Positions 7,907-13,846 of a stretch of DNA of 23,060 nt are shown here, piece after piece (the first letter of the stretch is position 1; every line of letters starts with the position of its first letter). The stretch is from a virus. The notes under the pieces are model-generated. The model did no database searches, was not told the origin of the DNA, and saw nothing but the letters and a program-made list of their open reading frames with translations. Location of the stretch: IMG/VR virus record IMGVR_UViG_3300005914_000110, positions 1 through 23,060 of that record. One strand, given 5' to 3'. Position numbers and translations under genes: made by a program.

Positions 7907-8107
7907 TTACAAATATATGTTTTCTAACGTTTTTCCGTATACGTTTAGTTTTATTTGTTCTTCGTTGGTTAATTTAGTGCCGTTTATTTGTTTTACTAAT
8001 AACTCTGTTACAACTTCTGCCATTTCTGTTAAAGAACTATTAAAAGACAAGTCTGCTGGTATTAATTTTGTTGTAAGCGTTTGCTTGTTTATCTTTATTT
8101 TGTCCAC
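7907..8107 (-). CDS. Small hypothetical protein, GTG start
   Basis: 66 aa, begins (GTG)DKIKINKQTLTTKLIPADLS and continues with a helical MAEVVTELLVKQ. The function is unrecognised. The GTG start looks odd alone, but TGGTAGTAT at 8114-8122 lies exactly 6 nt before it, the same geometry as the terminase and adaptor genes, which supports both the start and the gene. A nearby ATG at 8115 is out of frame and closes at once. Confidence 0.55.
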   Translation of the reverse strand: MDKIKINKQTLTTKLIPADLSFNSSLTEMAEVVTELLVKQINGTKLTNEEQIKLNVYGKTLENIYL

Positions 8108-8113
8108 ACTTTC

Positions 8114-8122
8114 ATACTACCA
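8114..8122 (-). promoter_or_regulatory. Extended -10 promoter, leaderless type
   Basis: The minus strand reads TGGTAGTAT, 6 nt before a GTG start codon. Confidence 0.5.
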
Positions 8123-8164
8123 CTAACCCTCTTTATTACAATGGGAGTTGTCCACAGTTATTGT

Positions 8165-8353
8165 TCATACACGTCCAAATCTATTCTCATAATCGTCTCC
8201 AACCAACACTCGACCTGACCATCGCCCGACTCGCTTGTCACACTCTGTACAGGTAATCTCGCTAATCCCGTCGTAGCGTTCAGGGTGGGGGTAGCCGTAT
8301 TCTATTAGCAGCATTTTACTTTCTGGGCAAGGGCAGTTTAGTTGTTCTTTCAT
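8165..8353 (-). CDS. Small zinc-ribbon-like protein
   Basis: 62 aa. Two cysteine pairs, CPC at residues 7-9 and CTEC near residues 35-38, are about 26 residues apart and could bind one zinc ion. The C-terminus is basic and ends DDYENRFGRV. Such mini zinc ribbons are common in phages and are usually of unknown role. A GAGAGGA just upstream of the ATG may act as a ribosome-binding site, one of the few in this window. A TATAGT lies 8 nt before the ATG, so leaderless initiation is also possible. Confidence 0.65.
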   Translation of the reverse strand: MKEQLNCPCPESKMLLIEYGYPHPERYDGISEITCTECDKRVGRWSGRVLVGDDYENRFGRV

Positions 8354-8361
8354 ATCCTCTC

Positions 8362-8367
8362 ACTATA
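8362..8367 (-). promoter_or_regulatory. -10 box before zinc-ribbon gene
   Basis: The minus strand reads TATAGT preceded by GTG, 8 nt before the ATG. It is similar to, but 2 nt further out than, the leaderless promoters elsewhere in the window. Confidence 0.4.
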
Positions 8368-8423
8368 CACCTCTGGGGGAGTATTGGTAGTTAGGTTGTC
8401 CCCATATAACTTATAAGTTATAT

Positions 8424-8651
8424 CTAAAAGACCAGATACCAGACTTCCTCAAACTTCTTATACCAGCCGTGATCTGACACATCTCCTTTGTATCTTCTTA
8501 GCTTTCGGTTGGCTTGCTTGCGATAATATTTTGCACTATGCCCGTTGCCGTAGTGGAACCACGTCTTGTACTTGATTCCTAACTCGTTGACTCGATAATC
8601 TTTTCGGGGGTAATACCTTCGGTGTAGACGTCTTGCTTTTCCATAGATCAT
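8424..8651 (-). CDS. Small basic hypothetical protein
   Basis: 75 aa, strongly basic and rich in Arg, Lys, Tyr and Trp (ARRLHRRYYPRKDYRVNELG; KYYRKQANRKLRRYKG). The composition suits nucleic-acid binding, but I know no family match. It follows an extended -10 box (8709-8717) with a leader of about 50 nt. No Shine-Dalgarno is seen. A weaker TGGTAGTTC sits close to the start. Confidence 0.55.
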   Translation of the reverse strand: MIYGKARRLHRRYYPRKDYRVNELGIKYKTWFHYGNGHSAKYYRKQANRKLRRYKGDVSDHGWYKKFEEVWYLVF

Positions 8652-8708
8652 TGTGAACTACCACAAGTGTCTTAATCGTTTGCTCTTGGTAGTTACATAT
8701 TACCTATA

Positions 8709-8717
8709 ATTATAGCA
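8709..8717 (-). promoter_or_regulatory. Extended -10 promoter
   Basis: The minus strand reads TGCTATAAT and overlaps the stop codon of the helix-turn-helix gene. It would transcribe the small basic gene at 8424-8651 and possibly the genes below it. Confidence 0.55.
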
Positions 8718-9300
8718 CTATTTGCTTGTGTCTCTTATACCCCCGTTCCTTCTTTATTATACGTCCGACGTACTGATTGCTAATCCGGTACATTTTGGCT
8801 ATCTTACTTTGCGTCAAGCCAACATCTGCCAGCTCTCTAATATGTGCGTTGCGCCCTTCCATAAATTTCATAGTAATAGCTTTCTCTGATTCTTTGTGTA
8901 TGTCTATACTAGCTGGAATAAGTTTGGAACCTGTCCCAAAAAAGGCTTTCTTCTTGGTCATCTTCAAATCAATTGGTGGGACTAGACCCTCATCAATAGC
9001 TTTTATCACCCTATGATAGTTCATGGTACTTAGATTATTTTCTCTACACCATTCCTCTAGCACACGTTTATCCTCTTCTGGGAGTTCTGCCATAGCCACT
9101 TCCGGTACATCTCTAAGTACTATAACTTGACCTGATGAGGCTGTAAGCTTTTGGGTATTATTCTTAATGAGCAAGTCTGTGATCCTTTGGATAATCGCGG
9201 CGCGTTGTTTAGCGATTTCCTTTATCTCATACATTAAAAAAGAGGCGCGAGCCACCAATAAGTCAAAATCCTCTAAGGAATCTTCGTTTTTTTTATTCAT
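8710..9300 (-). CDS. Helix-turn-helix DNA-binding protein
   Basis: 196 aa. Residues 1-50 are helical and charged. The C-terminal part carries a clear helix-turn-helix: VGLTQSKIAKMYRISNQYVG followed by RIIKKERGYKRHK, of the kind found in sigma-70 region 4-like and resolvase-type domains. Residues 60-120 contain a central segment (VPEVAMAELPEEDKRVLEEW). It probably binds DNA as a regulator, and its targets might include the palindromic sites in the preceding intergenic region (inference). Its start has no ribosome-binding site and is preceded by a roughly 150-nt leader that forms stable hairpins. A small-terminase role is less likely because the next gene upstream fits that better. Confidence 0.7.
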   Translation of the reverse strand: MNKKNEDSLEDFDLLVARASFLMYEIKEIAKQRAAIIQRITDLLIKNNTQKLTASSGQVIVLRDVPEVAMAELPEEDKRVLEEWCRENNLSTMNYHRVIKAIDEGLVPPIDLKMTKKKAFFGTGSKLIPASIDIHKESEKAITMKFMEGRNAHIRELADVGLTQSKIAKMYRISNQYVGRIIKKERGYKRHKQIVL

Positions 9301-9326
9301 TTGGTAGATTTATATTTTATAATCTG

Positions 9327-9464
9327 TCTTATAGCCCCTTTAACCCTCCAAATCCGACAGGTTTAGTGGGGGATATGGGTTAAAGTAACTATAAGATATA
9401 GGGTCGGTACGCCATATCGCTTGCAGGCTTGCAAGCAATCTGGCGTTACCCTCTAATCTTATAG
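9327..9464 (-). promoter_or_regulatory. Structured leader with mutually exclusive helices
   Basis: Three copies of one 7-8 nt arm alternate in orientation: 9327-9334, 9389-9396 and 9457-9464. The middle arm can pair with either neighbour. Pairing left also joins 9339-9346 to 9377-9384 (8 bp); pairing right encloses a very stable hairpin 9406-9425/9430-9450, plus 9400-9404/9448-9452 as a competing helix. Position 9418/9437 is C-A on plus but G-U on minus, so the RNA is most likely minus strand, the leader of the helix-turn-helix gene. The layout resembles an attenuator or switch; no ligand motif is recognised. Confidence 0.55.
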
Positions 9465-9484
9465 CAACCTTACTCAAAAGTCAA
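9458..9484 (-). promoter_or_regulatory. Promoter for helix-turn-helix gene leader
   Basis: On the minus strand TTGACT (9484-9479), a 15-bp spacer, then TATAAG (9463-9458) with TGC directly before it (extended -10). Initiation would fall near 9452, at the base of the stable hairpin. The -10 overlaps the outermost arm of the inverted repeat, so DNA-level and RNA-level readings of that repeat compete. Confidence 0.5.
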
Positions 9485-9599
9485 GAGCTTTTTATATATT
9501 GCGCGATGCCTTAGCGCGTTTGTCAAATTACCTTTTCAAAAATTGGGAATATTTTGGCGCAGGGATATAGTATCTAGCCGCCAGAAAATAAAAAGAACA

Positions 9600-9613
9600 C
9601 CCCCCCCACCCCC
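9600..9613. repeat. C8-A-C5 homopolymer tract (G-rich on minus strand)
   Basis: Eight C (9600-9607), one A, then five C (9609-9613). On the minus strand this is G5-T-G8, able in principle to form a two-layer G-quadruplex. It lies in the intergenic stretch 9301-9754, which otherwise holds hairpins, a promoter and a terminator but no convincing gene. Confidence 0.8.
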
Positions 9614-9640
9614 GTTGCGAGGTGCGCGGCGTGGCGTGTT

Positions 9641-9683
9641 TATACAGTAACTGAGTATAATAAGCATTATACCCAGTTGTATA
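9641..9683 (-). promoter_or_regulatory. Long imperfect palindrome containing a -10-like box (operator or hairpin)
   Basis: Positions 9649-9661 pair with 9666-9678 (13 positions, one of them G-U on minus and A-C on plus) around a 4-nt loop; 9641-9645 pair with 9679-9683 after a 3-nt bulge. The minus strand carries GGTATAAT inside the arm, so this can be an RNA hairpin or an operator overlapping a promoter. Confidence 0.45.
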
Positions 9684-9696
9684 ACATGCACATAGC

Positions 9697-9728
9697 GTTA
9701 AAAACAAGGCTACATTGCGCATGTAGCC
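9697..9728 (-). terminator. Intrinsic terminator after the small-terminase-like gene
   Basis: 8-bp stem 9708-9715/9721-9728 with a 5-nt loop. On the minus strand it is followed by a T-rich tail (TTGTTTTTAA). It lies 26 nt beyond the stop of the gene at 9755-10273, in the right orientation. Confidence 0.75.
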
Positions 9729-9754
9729 GTGTATTGTGTGTATGTCAATAGATG

Positions 9755-10273
9755 TTACTCGCTTGCTTGATCCTCGATGGTGTAGACAGGCGTGTCACCT
9801 TGTGGTGTAGTGCCTAGCGCATCGCGCATCGTAGCTTGGAGCGCTTGTACTGTGTTGTCTGATACTAGCGCCACGTGCACCGTATTAAGCGCCATTTGCT
9901 TGGAAAACGTAGCCTTGCCCACAGTCTCAGCTATAAACGTAGTAGTCTTATTGCGCAGCGCGCGCATCGTAGGGCCTTCATCATCTGTTATATCCAGGTC
10001 CTTTTGTAGGTTTTCTTCAGCCTTTGCCAGCATCTTCTCATGTTTAGTAGCTTGTGCGATGATGCGATTCTCCTTCTGGCTGATTTTCTCACTAATCAAC
10101 GGGACTAGCCGGCGATGCGCATGGCTTTGAGCATACGACAAAGTATATCCAGCGCGCACAGCACTTTGCACAGCGTTACTATAGGTATCGCTTGAGGGGC
10201 TGGTGTAGTTTTTGATAAAGTCGAGCTGCATTGGTTTGAGCCGTCGACGCTTTGAGTCTTGCATTTTTGCCAT
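9755..10273 (-). CDS. terS: Terminase small subunit, putative
   Basis: 172 aa from the ATG at 10273 (MAKMQDSKRRRLKPMQLDFI). Residues about 15-55 fit the small-terminase DNA-binding helix-turn-helix: MQLDFIKNYTSP, then NAVQSAVRAGYTLSYAQSHA. A helical oligomerisation segment follows, then an acidic C-terminus. It would recognise the packaging site and load the large subunit. An upstream in-frame ATG at 10285 overlaps the TATAAT box (10284-10289), so 10273 is the better start. It is separated from terL by about 2.4 kb containing small genes and structured RNA, which is unusual. A terminator follows at 9697-9728. Confidence 0.65.
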   Translation of the reverse strand: MAKMQDSKRRRLKPMQLDFIKNYTSPSSDTYSNAVQSAVRAGYTLSYAQSHAHRRLVPLISEKISQKENRIIAQATKHEKMLAKAEENLQKDLDITDDEGPTMRALRNKTTTFIAETVGKATFSKQMALNTVHVALVSDNTVQALQATMRDALGTTPQGDTPVYTIEDQASE

Positions 10274-10283
10274 AGTTCCCATC

Positions 10284-10289
10284 ATTATA
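10284..10289 (-). promoter_or_regulatory. -10 box for small-terminase gene
   Basis: The minus strand reads TATAAT, 10 nt before the ATG at 10273, giving a leader of only a few nucleotides. Confidence 0.5.
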
Positions 10290-10390
10290 CATCATATCAA
10301 GCGCTTACAATCGAACACAGCGCGCCACTTTCAACCAGTTGCCGGCTTTTGTGCAGCTTTTGCATTGTCCACAGTTATACAGATTACCTA

Positions 10391-10418
10391 TTGACACGCG
10401 TAACACATGCTGTATATT
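10391..10418 (+). promoter_or_regulatory. Near-consensus sigma-70-type promoter of the plus-strand early genes
   Basis: TTGACA (10391-10396), a 16-bp spacer and TATATT (10413-10418) with TG directly before the -10. This is the best full promoter in the window. It faces away from the small-terminase promoter, so the 170-bp gap 10274-10453 is a divergent control region. Predicted start is near 10425, with a leader of about 30 nt. Confidence 0.75.
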
Positions 10419-10453
10419 TACCTTATAGCCAGTAACAAAGCTATTCAATATAT

Positions 10454-10627
10454 ATGATTCATTACATCAACAACAAACCACACAAGAACATCCGACTACA
10501 AAAAGCCAAGCGCCATGCAATGGCAGGCTACCGGCATGACCAGCGGGTCTACTGGCTCAAAGGCGTAGCGATCTTTGCAGCGATCACAGTAGTATGTACA
10601 TTAGTAGCACTAGCAATCACCGCATAA
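10454..10627 (+). CDS. Small single-pass membrane protein
   Basis: 57 aa, begins MIHYINNKPHKNIRLQKAKR. A basic, histidine-rich first half is followed by one hydrophobic span of about 20 residues (VAIFAAITVVCTLVALAITA) that runs to the C-terminus. This predicts a membrane protein with a cytoplasmic basic N-terminus. It is the first gene after the strong promoter, and its stop is one base from the next ATG, so it heads the early operon. The role is unknown; early membrane proteins of phages often act in superinfection exclusion or host takeover, but nothing here shows that. Confidence 0.65.
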   Translation: MIHYINNKPHKNIRLQKAKRHAMAGYRHDQRVYWLKGVAIFAAITVVCTLVALAITA

Positions 10628-10628
10628 C

Positions 10629-11255
10629 ATGCAAACAAAAACATACACCGTATACAAATACGACGAATTAACAAAAGAACAGCAGCAGAAAGCATTGGAT
10701 AACTATCGAGATACAAATGTAAACTTCGATGACTGGGACTCGTGGGTATTAGATGACAGAATCGCCAAACTAGAAGCGTACGGATTTCAAGATCCCAAAA
10801 TCCTATATTCAGGCTTTTGTAGTCAAGGTGACGGCGCGTGCTTCACCGCAGAATTAGACAATGGCGGACTGCTGGAGTTTATAAAAAAAGATAAAACACT
10901 AAAAAAGTACAAAACATTAGTCAAAGCTATAAACAATTGTGATATCTACGTGAACATTAGAATTACTCACAATGATAGGTACATGCACGCTTATAGCACA
11001 ACAATAGAAGACTATACAGAAATGCAAAGCAATGAGGAACTTGAGGGGAAATTACTAGAAGAGTATACAGCGTGGTATGAATCATTTTTTGATCGTGACT
11101 CACAAAATGGCCGTATTGGCTGGTATATCGAAGAGTGCAACGATATCTATAGAAACCTAGAGACAGAACACGAGTATCAAACAAACGACTGCGCTGTTAT
11201 TGAGTCATTACAAGCCAACGACTACGACTTTACTATTGACGGCAAAATCGACTAA
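10629..11255 (+). CDS. Conserved phage protein of unknown function
   Basis: 208 aa. The N-terminus YTVYKYDELTKEQQQKALDN and the segment ILYSGFCSQGDGACFTAEL match a widespread phage family I know only as a hypothetical protein. The 'SGF.SQGDGA.F' motif is its hallmark (about residues 60-75). It is soluble and acidic. It is co-transcribed with the preceding membrane protein and has no Shine-Dalgarno. After it comes 150 bp with a hairpin 11274-11280/11286-11292 and no gene. Confidence 0.75.
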   Translation: MQTKTYTVYKYDELTKEQQQKALDNYRDTNVNFDDWDSWVLDDRIAKLEAYGFQDPKILYSGFCSQGDGACFTAELDNGGLLEFIKKDKTLKKYKTLVKAINNCDIYVNIRITHNDRYMHAYSTTIEDYTEMQSNEELEGKLLEEYTAWYESFFDRDSQNGRIGWYIEECNDIYRNLETEHEYQTNDCAVIESLQANDYDFTIDGKID

Positions 11256-11408
11256 AACGCCACTACATAGCCCACACAATCCAGTATTGTGTCGGCCATT
11301 GTGGGAACGTCCCGCCAGCACATTGACAACCTAGCAGCAAACAAAACGCGACCCCTTACACGGCGACCCGCGCGGTGTTTGCATTACTTACATATAAACT
11401 AAAGAAAA

Positions 11409-11804
11409 ATGATTAAGACAATTAACGTATACGATTTTAGGCAAGCGTTTAGAAATTATGAGGACAGACGCGACACGTTTAGCTACGGCGCCCTTGAATC
11501 AATTTTCGACTACCTAGAAGACACAGAAGACGAAACCAACCCGACAGAGTTAGACGTTATATCAGTATGTTGTGATTTCACAGAATACGACAACGCATGG
11601 GACGCAATGATGCAATACCAACCAGAAGATATGCCTGTTGAGGGTGTTGAGGGTGATGACTTGCTAGAAATAGCAGAAAAAAATGAGCAAGCTGCACTTG
11701 AATGGTTACAGGAACGTACCACAGTGTTAGACGTTGAAAACATCAACCTAGAAGCGCCACTAATGGCGCCAATGCTTACAAGTATCGTAATCGCTAACTT
11801 CTAG
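11409..11804 (+). CDS. Acidic phage protein of unknown function
   Basis: 131 aa, strongly acidic. The recognisable stretches are YDFRQAFRNYE, then FSYGALESIFDYLEDTEDET and LDVISVCCDFTEYDNAW, which recur in small early phage proteins of unknown role. The high negative charge might indicate DNA mimicry or binding to a basic host factor, which is speculation. The stop is followed almost immediately by the next ATG at 11806. Confidence 0.65.
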   Translation: MIKTINVYDFRQAFRNYEDRRDTFSYGALESIFDYLEDTEDETNPTELDVISVCCDFTEYDNAWDAMMQYQPEDMPVEGVEGDDLLEIAEKNEQAALEWLQERTTVLDVENINLEAPLMAPMLTSIVIANF

Positions 11805-11805
11805 T

Positions 11806-12003
11806 ATGACTAAAAAACACTACGAAGCTATAGCAGCCATTCTAAAAAGCTACGACATGTACACTGAGGAGGAGATGTACACCGCGCAAAGTATAGCGCG
11901 TGGACTCGCGGATTATTTTGCAACCGATAACAAGAATTTCAACCGTCGAATGTTCCTCACAGCCTGTGGGATACCCAACTACAGTTTAGACCTAGAGGAA
12001 TAG
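11806..12003 (+). CDS. Small phage protein of unknown function
   Basis: 65 aa, MTKKHYEAIAAILKSYD with a C-terminal half GLADYFATDNKNFNRRMFLT then ACGI. This pattern recurs in small phage proteins of unknown function, often near early genes. It starts 1 nt after the upstream stop, so is translationally coupled. A terminator follows at 12047-12074. Confidence 0.65.
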   Translation: MTKKHYEAIAAILKSYDMYTEEEMYTAQSIARGLADYFATDNKNFNRRMFLTACGIPNYSLDLEE

Positions 12004-12046
12004 AGTTAAGCAGAACCACCCACGCGAGACGTGAAGTGAGTCAGAG

Positions 12047-12074
12047 AACCACCAACTAACATTGGTGGTTTTTT
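12047..12074 (+). terminator. Intrinsic terminator of the first early operon
   Basis: 9-bp perfect stem 12047-12055/12062-12070 with a 6-nt loop, followed by TTTT. It is correctly oriented for the genes 10454-12003. The 185 bp after it hold no gene, only weak hairpins such as 12149-12172, before the next promoter. Confidence 0.85.
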
Positions 12075-12239
12075 GTTTGTCAAAATCACCAGCCCGGGGA
12101 CTAAAGGAACTACACAGGTGAGTCATAACCCTATACTCACAGCAGAAACCATTTTTATACAATAAAAACTGAGACGGGAGTCGGACATTGCTTTACAGAT
12201 CACGACTGGGGATAACGCACTAGTGTAAACAGCTAAAAG

Positions 12240-12248
12240 GTGTATAGT
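12240..12248 (+). promoter_or_regulatory. Leaderless-type promoter
   Basis: GTGTATAGT followed by 6 nt and ATG (12255). A possible upstream GTG start at 12240 lies inside this box and is therefore rejected. Confidence 0.55.
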
Positions 12249-12254
12249 AAACTT

Positions 12255-12608
12255 ATGACAACATTAAAAAAAGGCTACCTGATAAAAAACCAAGATGGAG
12301 AAACTCAGAAAATTCTCGAAGTATGCGGAGAAATATTGTTTATTTCTTATTACGGCGACAAGAATAAATATGGCTTCACCTCCGATGAACCTCGTCTAAA
12401 AGACTTGGGCTACACCTGGGACACACCAGCGTGGAAGCCTGCACTTTGGGAGACGTACTGGTATATTGATGGACTAGGTCAAATTGTCTCGTCTATTTGG
12501 CAAAACCACCAATGCGACCATGCTCGCATAGACCTGCTAGGAACTTACCAGACCAAAGAACTAGCCAAGGCAGCGTTATTAGAAATCAGACGTAAGCTGG
12601 GGAAGTAA
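12255..12608 (+). CDS. Phage protein of unknown function
   Basis: 117 aa. The N-terminal half is a small beta-rich unit (KKGYLIKNQDGETQKILEVC). The C-terminal half reads WKPALWETYWYIDGLGQIVS and ends LLGTYQTKELAKAALLEIRR, a pattern seen in small phage proteins where a Trp/Tyr-rich sheet precedes a terminal helix. The start is fixed by the leaderless promoter at 12240-12248. No enzymatic residues are apparent. Confidence 0.65.
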   Translation: MTTLKKGYLIKNQDGETQKILEVCGEILFISYYGDKNKYGFTSDEPRLKDLGYTWDTPAWKPALWETYWYIDGLGQIVSSIWQNHQCDHARIDLLGTYQTKELAKAALLEIRRKLGK

Positions 12609-12656
12609 CCGCTAACTTATGGTAAACCGCAGTAACAATAATAACTTATAACACCT

Positions 12657-13094
12657 ATGACACAACTAACAGACAAGATGGACTGGAGAAGTGCCCTTAT
12701 CGAAGTTGGTGCAGAAATAACAACCCACCAAGACGCTGATGCTTTTCTACAGTCGTTTACTTTTAATGAAGCTCAATTACTAGCTTTTTTAGAACTAGTC
12801 AAAGCCGAAGCAGTGGTGGCGGGGGATTGGGAGGCTGAGATAGAAAAATACAAAGAGCCGACAGAATTGAATGGAACAGTTTACTATCAACTACCTATAA
12901 ACAAACTTACTCACCTTCTCACCGCCGAACGTGAAGCAGGGGCTAGGGAAGCTGCAGTAGAAAAATACCAAGCAATCAGTACGATAATGAACAACTTATT
13001 ATCCAGTGATGTGACTAAAATTGCTAGAGACATTTATAATTATCGGGACAGAGCTGATAGCCAGCTTGAGGTTCTAACCCCACCCACTAAATAA
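12657..13094 (+). CDS. Hypothetical protein
   Basis: 145 aa, helical and acidic, starts MTQLTDKMDWRSALIEVGAE and has a central EAQLLAFLELVKAEAVVAGD. No family is recognised and no membrane segment is present. A TATAAC lies 4 nt before the ATG, so initiation may again be near-leaderless. It is followed by a chain of very small ORFs overlapping or abutting one another. Confidence 0.55.
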   Translation: MTQLTDKMDWRSALIEVGAEITTHQDADAFLQSFTFNEAQLLAFLELVKAEAVVAGDWEAEIEKYKEPTELNGTVYYQLPINKLTHLLTAEREAGAREAAVEKYQAISTIMNNLLSSDVTKIARDIYNYRDRADSQLEVLTPPTK

Positions 13095-13096
13095 CT

Positions 13097-13207
13097 ATGA
13101 CAGCAAAAGTAACCCTAGTCGTCCTATGTACCCTGCACAACTACATGATAAGTAATTGTGTACCGCTAGAGCTATTACCAATGGAAGTAATGACGTGTGA
13201 GTTATGA
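13097..13207 (+). CDS. Very small ORF, possible protein
   Basis: 36 aa, MTAKVTLVVLCTLHNYMISN with a hydrophobic start. It begins 2 nt after the preceding stop and ends in an ATGA overlap with the next ORF. The tight packing argues for translation, while the size and composition leave doubt. No function is suggested. Confidence 0.35.
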   Translation: MTAKVTLVVLCTLHNYMISNCVPLELLPMEVMTCEL

Positions 13208-13332
13208 ACAAAAAAGAGTGGAAGGAAGTCACAGAAATACGAATTAGAATACAAGAAGAAAACTTTAGTTGGTCATTTCCGATTAAATGTCCAAGGTGGC
13301 TATTTAACATTTTAAGTAAATTAGAACTATGA
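13204..13332 (+). CDS. Very small hypothetical protein
   Basis: 42 aa, MNKKEWKEVTEIRIRIQEEN then WSFPIKCPRWLFNILSKLEL. The start overlaps the previous stop as ATGA, and its own stop overlaps a further 15-codon ORF (13329-13376) in the same way. The alternating charged and hydrophobic pattern looks protein-like. The function is unknown. Confidence 0.45.
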   Translation: MNKKEWKEVTEIRIRIQEENFSWSFPIKCPRWLFNILSKLEL

Positions 13333-13392
13333 AACCCCACCTGGGGATAAAGCCGTTGACGCCAATTACTAGATAAGTTACATTAAGAACGT

Positions 13393-13596
13393 ATGGAAAA
13401 CGAAATACAAAAATACGGGGACATGGTGCGCCAAGCGCCAGTCAAGCGGCAAATCCGCAAAGACTGGCAAGCCGGGCGCGCCGTACAAATGGCCAAGCAA
13501 TACTTCGACGAGGGCATGTCCATGCAGTCGATCGGGGATGAGCACAGCCTGTCTAGGCAACGTGTCCATAACATTATAAATAGTTTAAAGAAATAG
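13393..13596 (+). CDS. Small helix-turn-helix protein
   Basis: 67 aa. Residues about 30-65 form a helix-turn-helix: AKQYFDEGMSMQSIGDEHSL followed by SRQRVHNIINSLKK, like sigma region 4 or resolvase C-terminal domains. The N-terminus is basic. It is probably a DNA-binding regulator acting early. Its stop is 1 nt from the next gene's ATG. Confidence 0.65.
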   Translation: MENEIQKYGDMVRQAPVKRQIRKDWQAGRAVQMAKQYFDEGMSMQSIGDEHSLSRQRVHNIINSLKK

Positions 13597-13597
13597 T

Positions 13598-13783
13598 ATG
13601 TTCAATAAAGATTTAAAGCAGCGGATGAGTATGTTGGAGTTTCAGTTTGGGTCTGTCCTGAGGGCAACGACTGAATTGATGGAAGCCTTAGAAGAAGCGG
13701 AAGAGGAAGATGAACGAGTCGACCTGCGCATCTCGCCTCGCACCGGGAAGCCAGTGCGCGAGTATCTAAAGCGCAAAGCCTAG
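13598..13783 (+). CDS. Small charged coiled-coil protein
   Basis: 61 aa. Heptad-like residues 1-35 run into an acidic patch (TELMEALEEAEEEDERVDLR), and the C-terminus is basic (GKPVREYLKRKA). It is coupled to the helix-turn-helix gene 1 nt upstream and followed by a terminator at 13800-13826. The function is unknown; a partner protein of the regulator is possible. Confidence 0.55.
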   Translation: MFNKDLKQRMSMLEFQFGSVLRATTELMEALEEAEEEDERVDLRISPRTGKPVREYLKRKA

Positions 13784-13799
13784 TCCAAACGCACTTATC

Positions 13800-13826
13800 A
13801 ACACCTCGCCCAGCGCGAGGTGTTTT
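13800..13826 (+). terminator. Intrinsic terminator
   Basis: Perfect 10-bp stem 13800-13809/13815-13824 with a 5-nt loop and a short T tail. It ends the 12255-13783 unit and is immediately followed by the promoter of the primase gene. Confidence 0.85.
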
Positions 13827-13831
13827 GTGTG

Positions 13832-13840
13832 TGGTAAACT
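13832..13840 (+). promoter_or_regulatory. Leaderless-type promoter of the replication operon
   Basis: TGGTAAACT followed by 6 nt and ATG (13847), the same geometry as at terL, the adaptor gene and the metallophosphoesterase gene. Confidence 0.55.
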
Positions 13841-13846
13841 TCCAGT

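Noticed and set aside
9528-9722. 64-codon minus-strand frame
   Set aside because: Its start codon lies inside the terminator stem 9708-9728 and it is read through the poly-C tract. The translation looks non-protein-like.
10274-10285. Upstream ATG at 10285 for the small-terminase gene
   Set aside because: It overlaps the TATAAT box at 10284-10289, so it would not be in the transcript. The ATG at 10273 fits.
8100-10373. TTGTCCACA strings as a DnaA-box origin cluster
   Set aside because: Each has a mismatch to the consensus. Only three copies occur over 2.3 kb, about what chance allows, and there is no A/T-rich unwinding element beside them.
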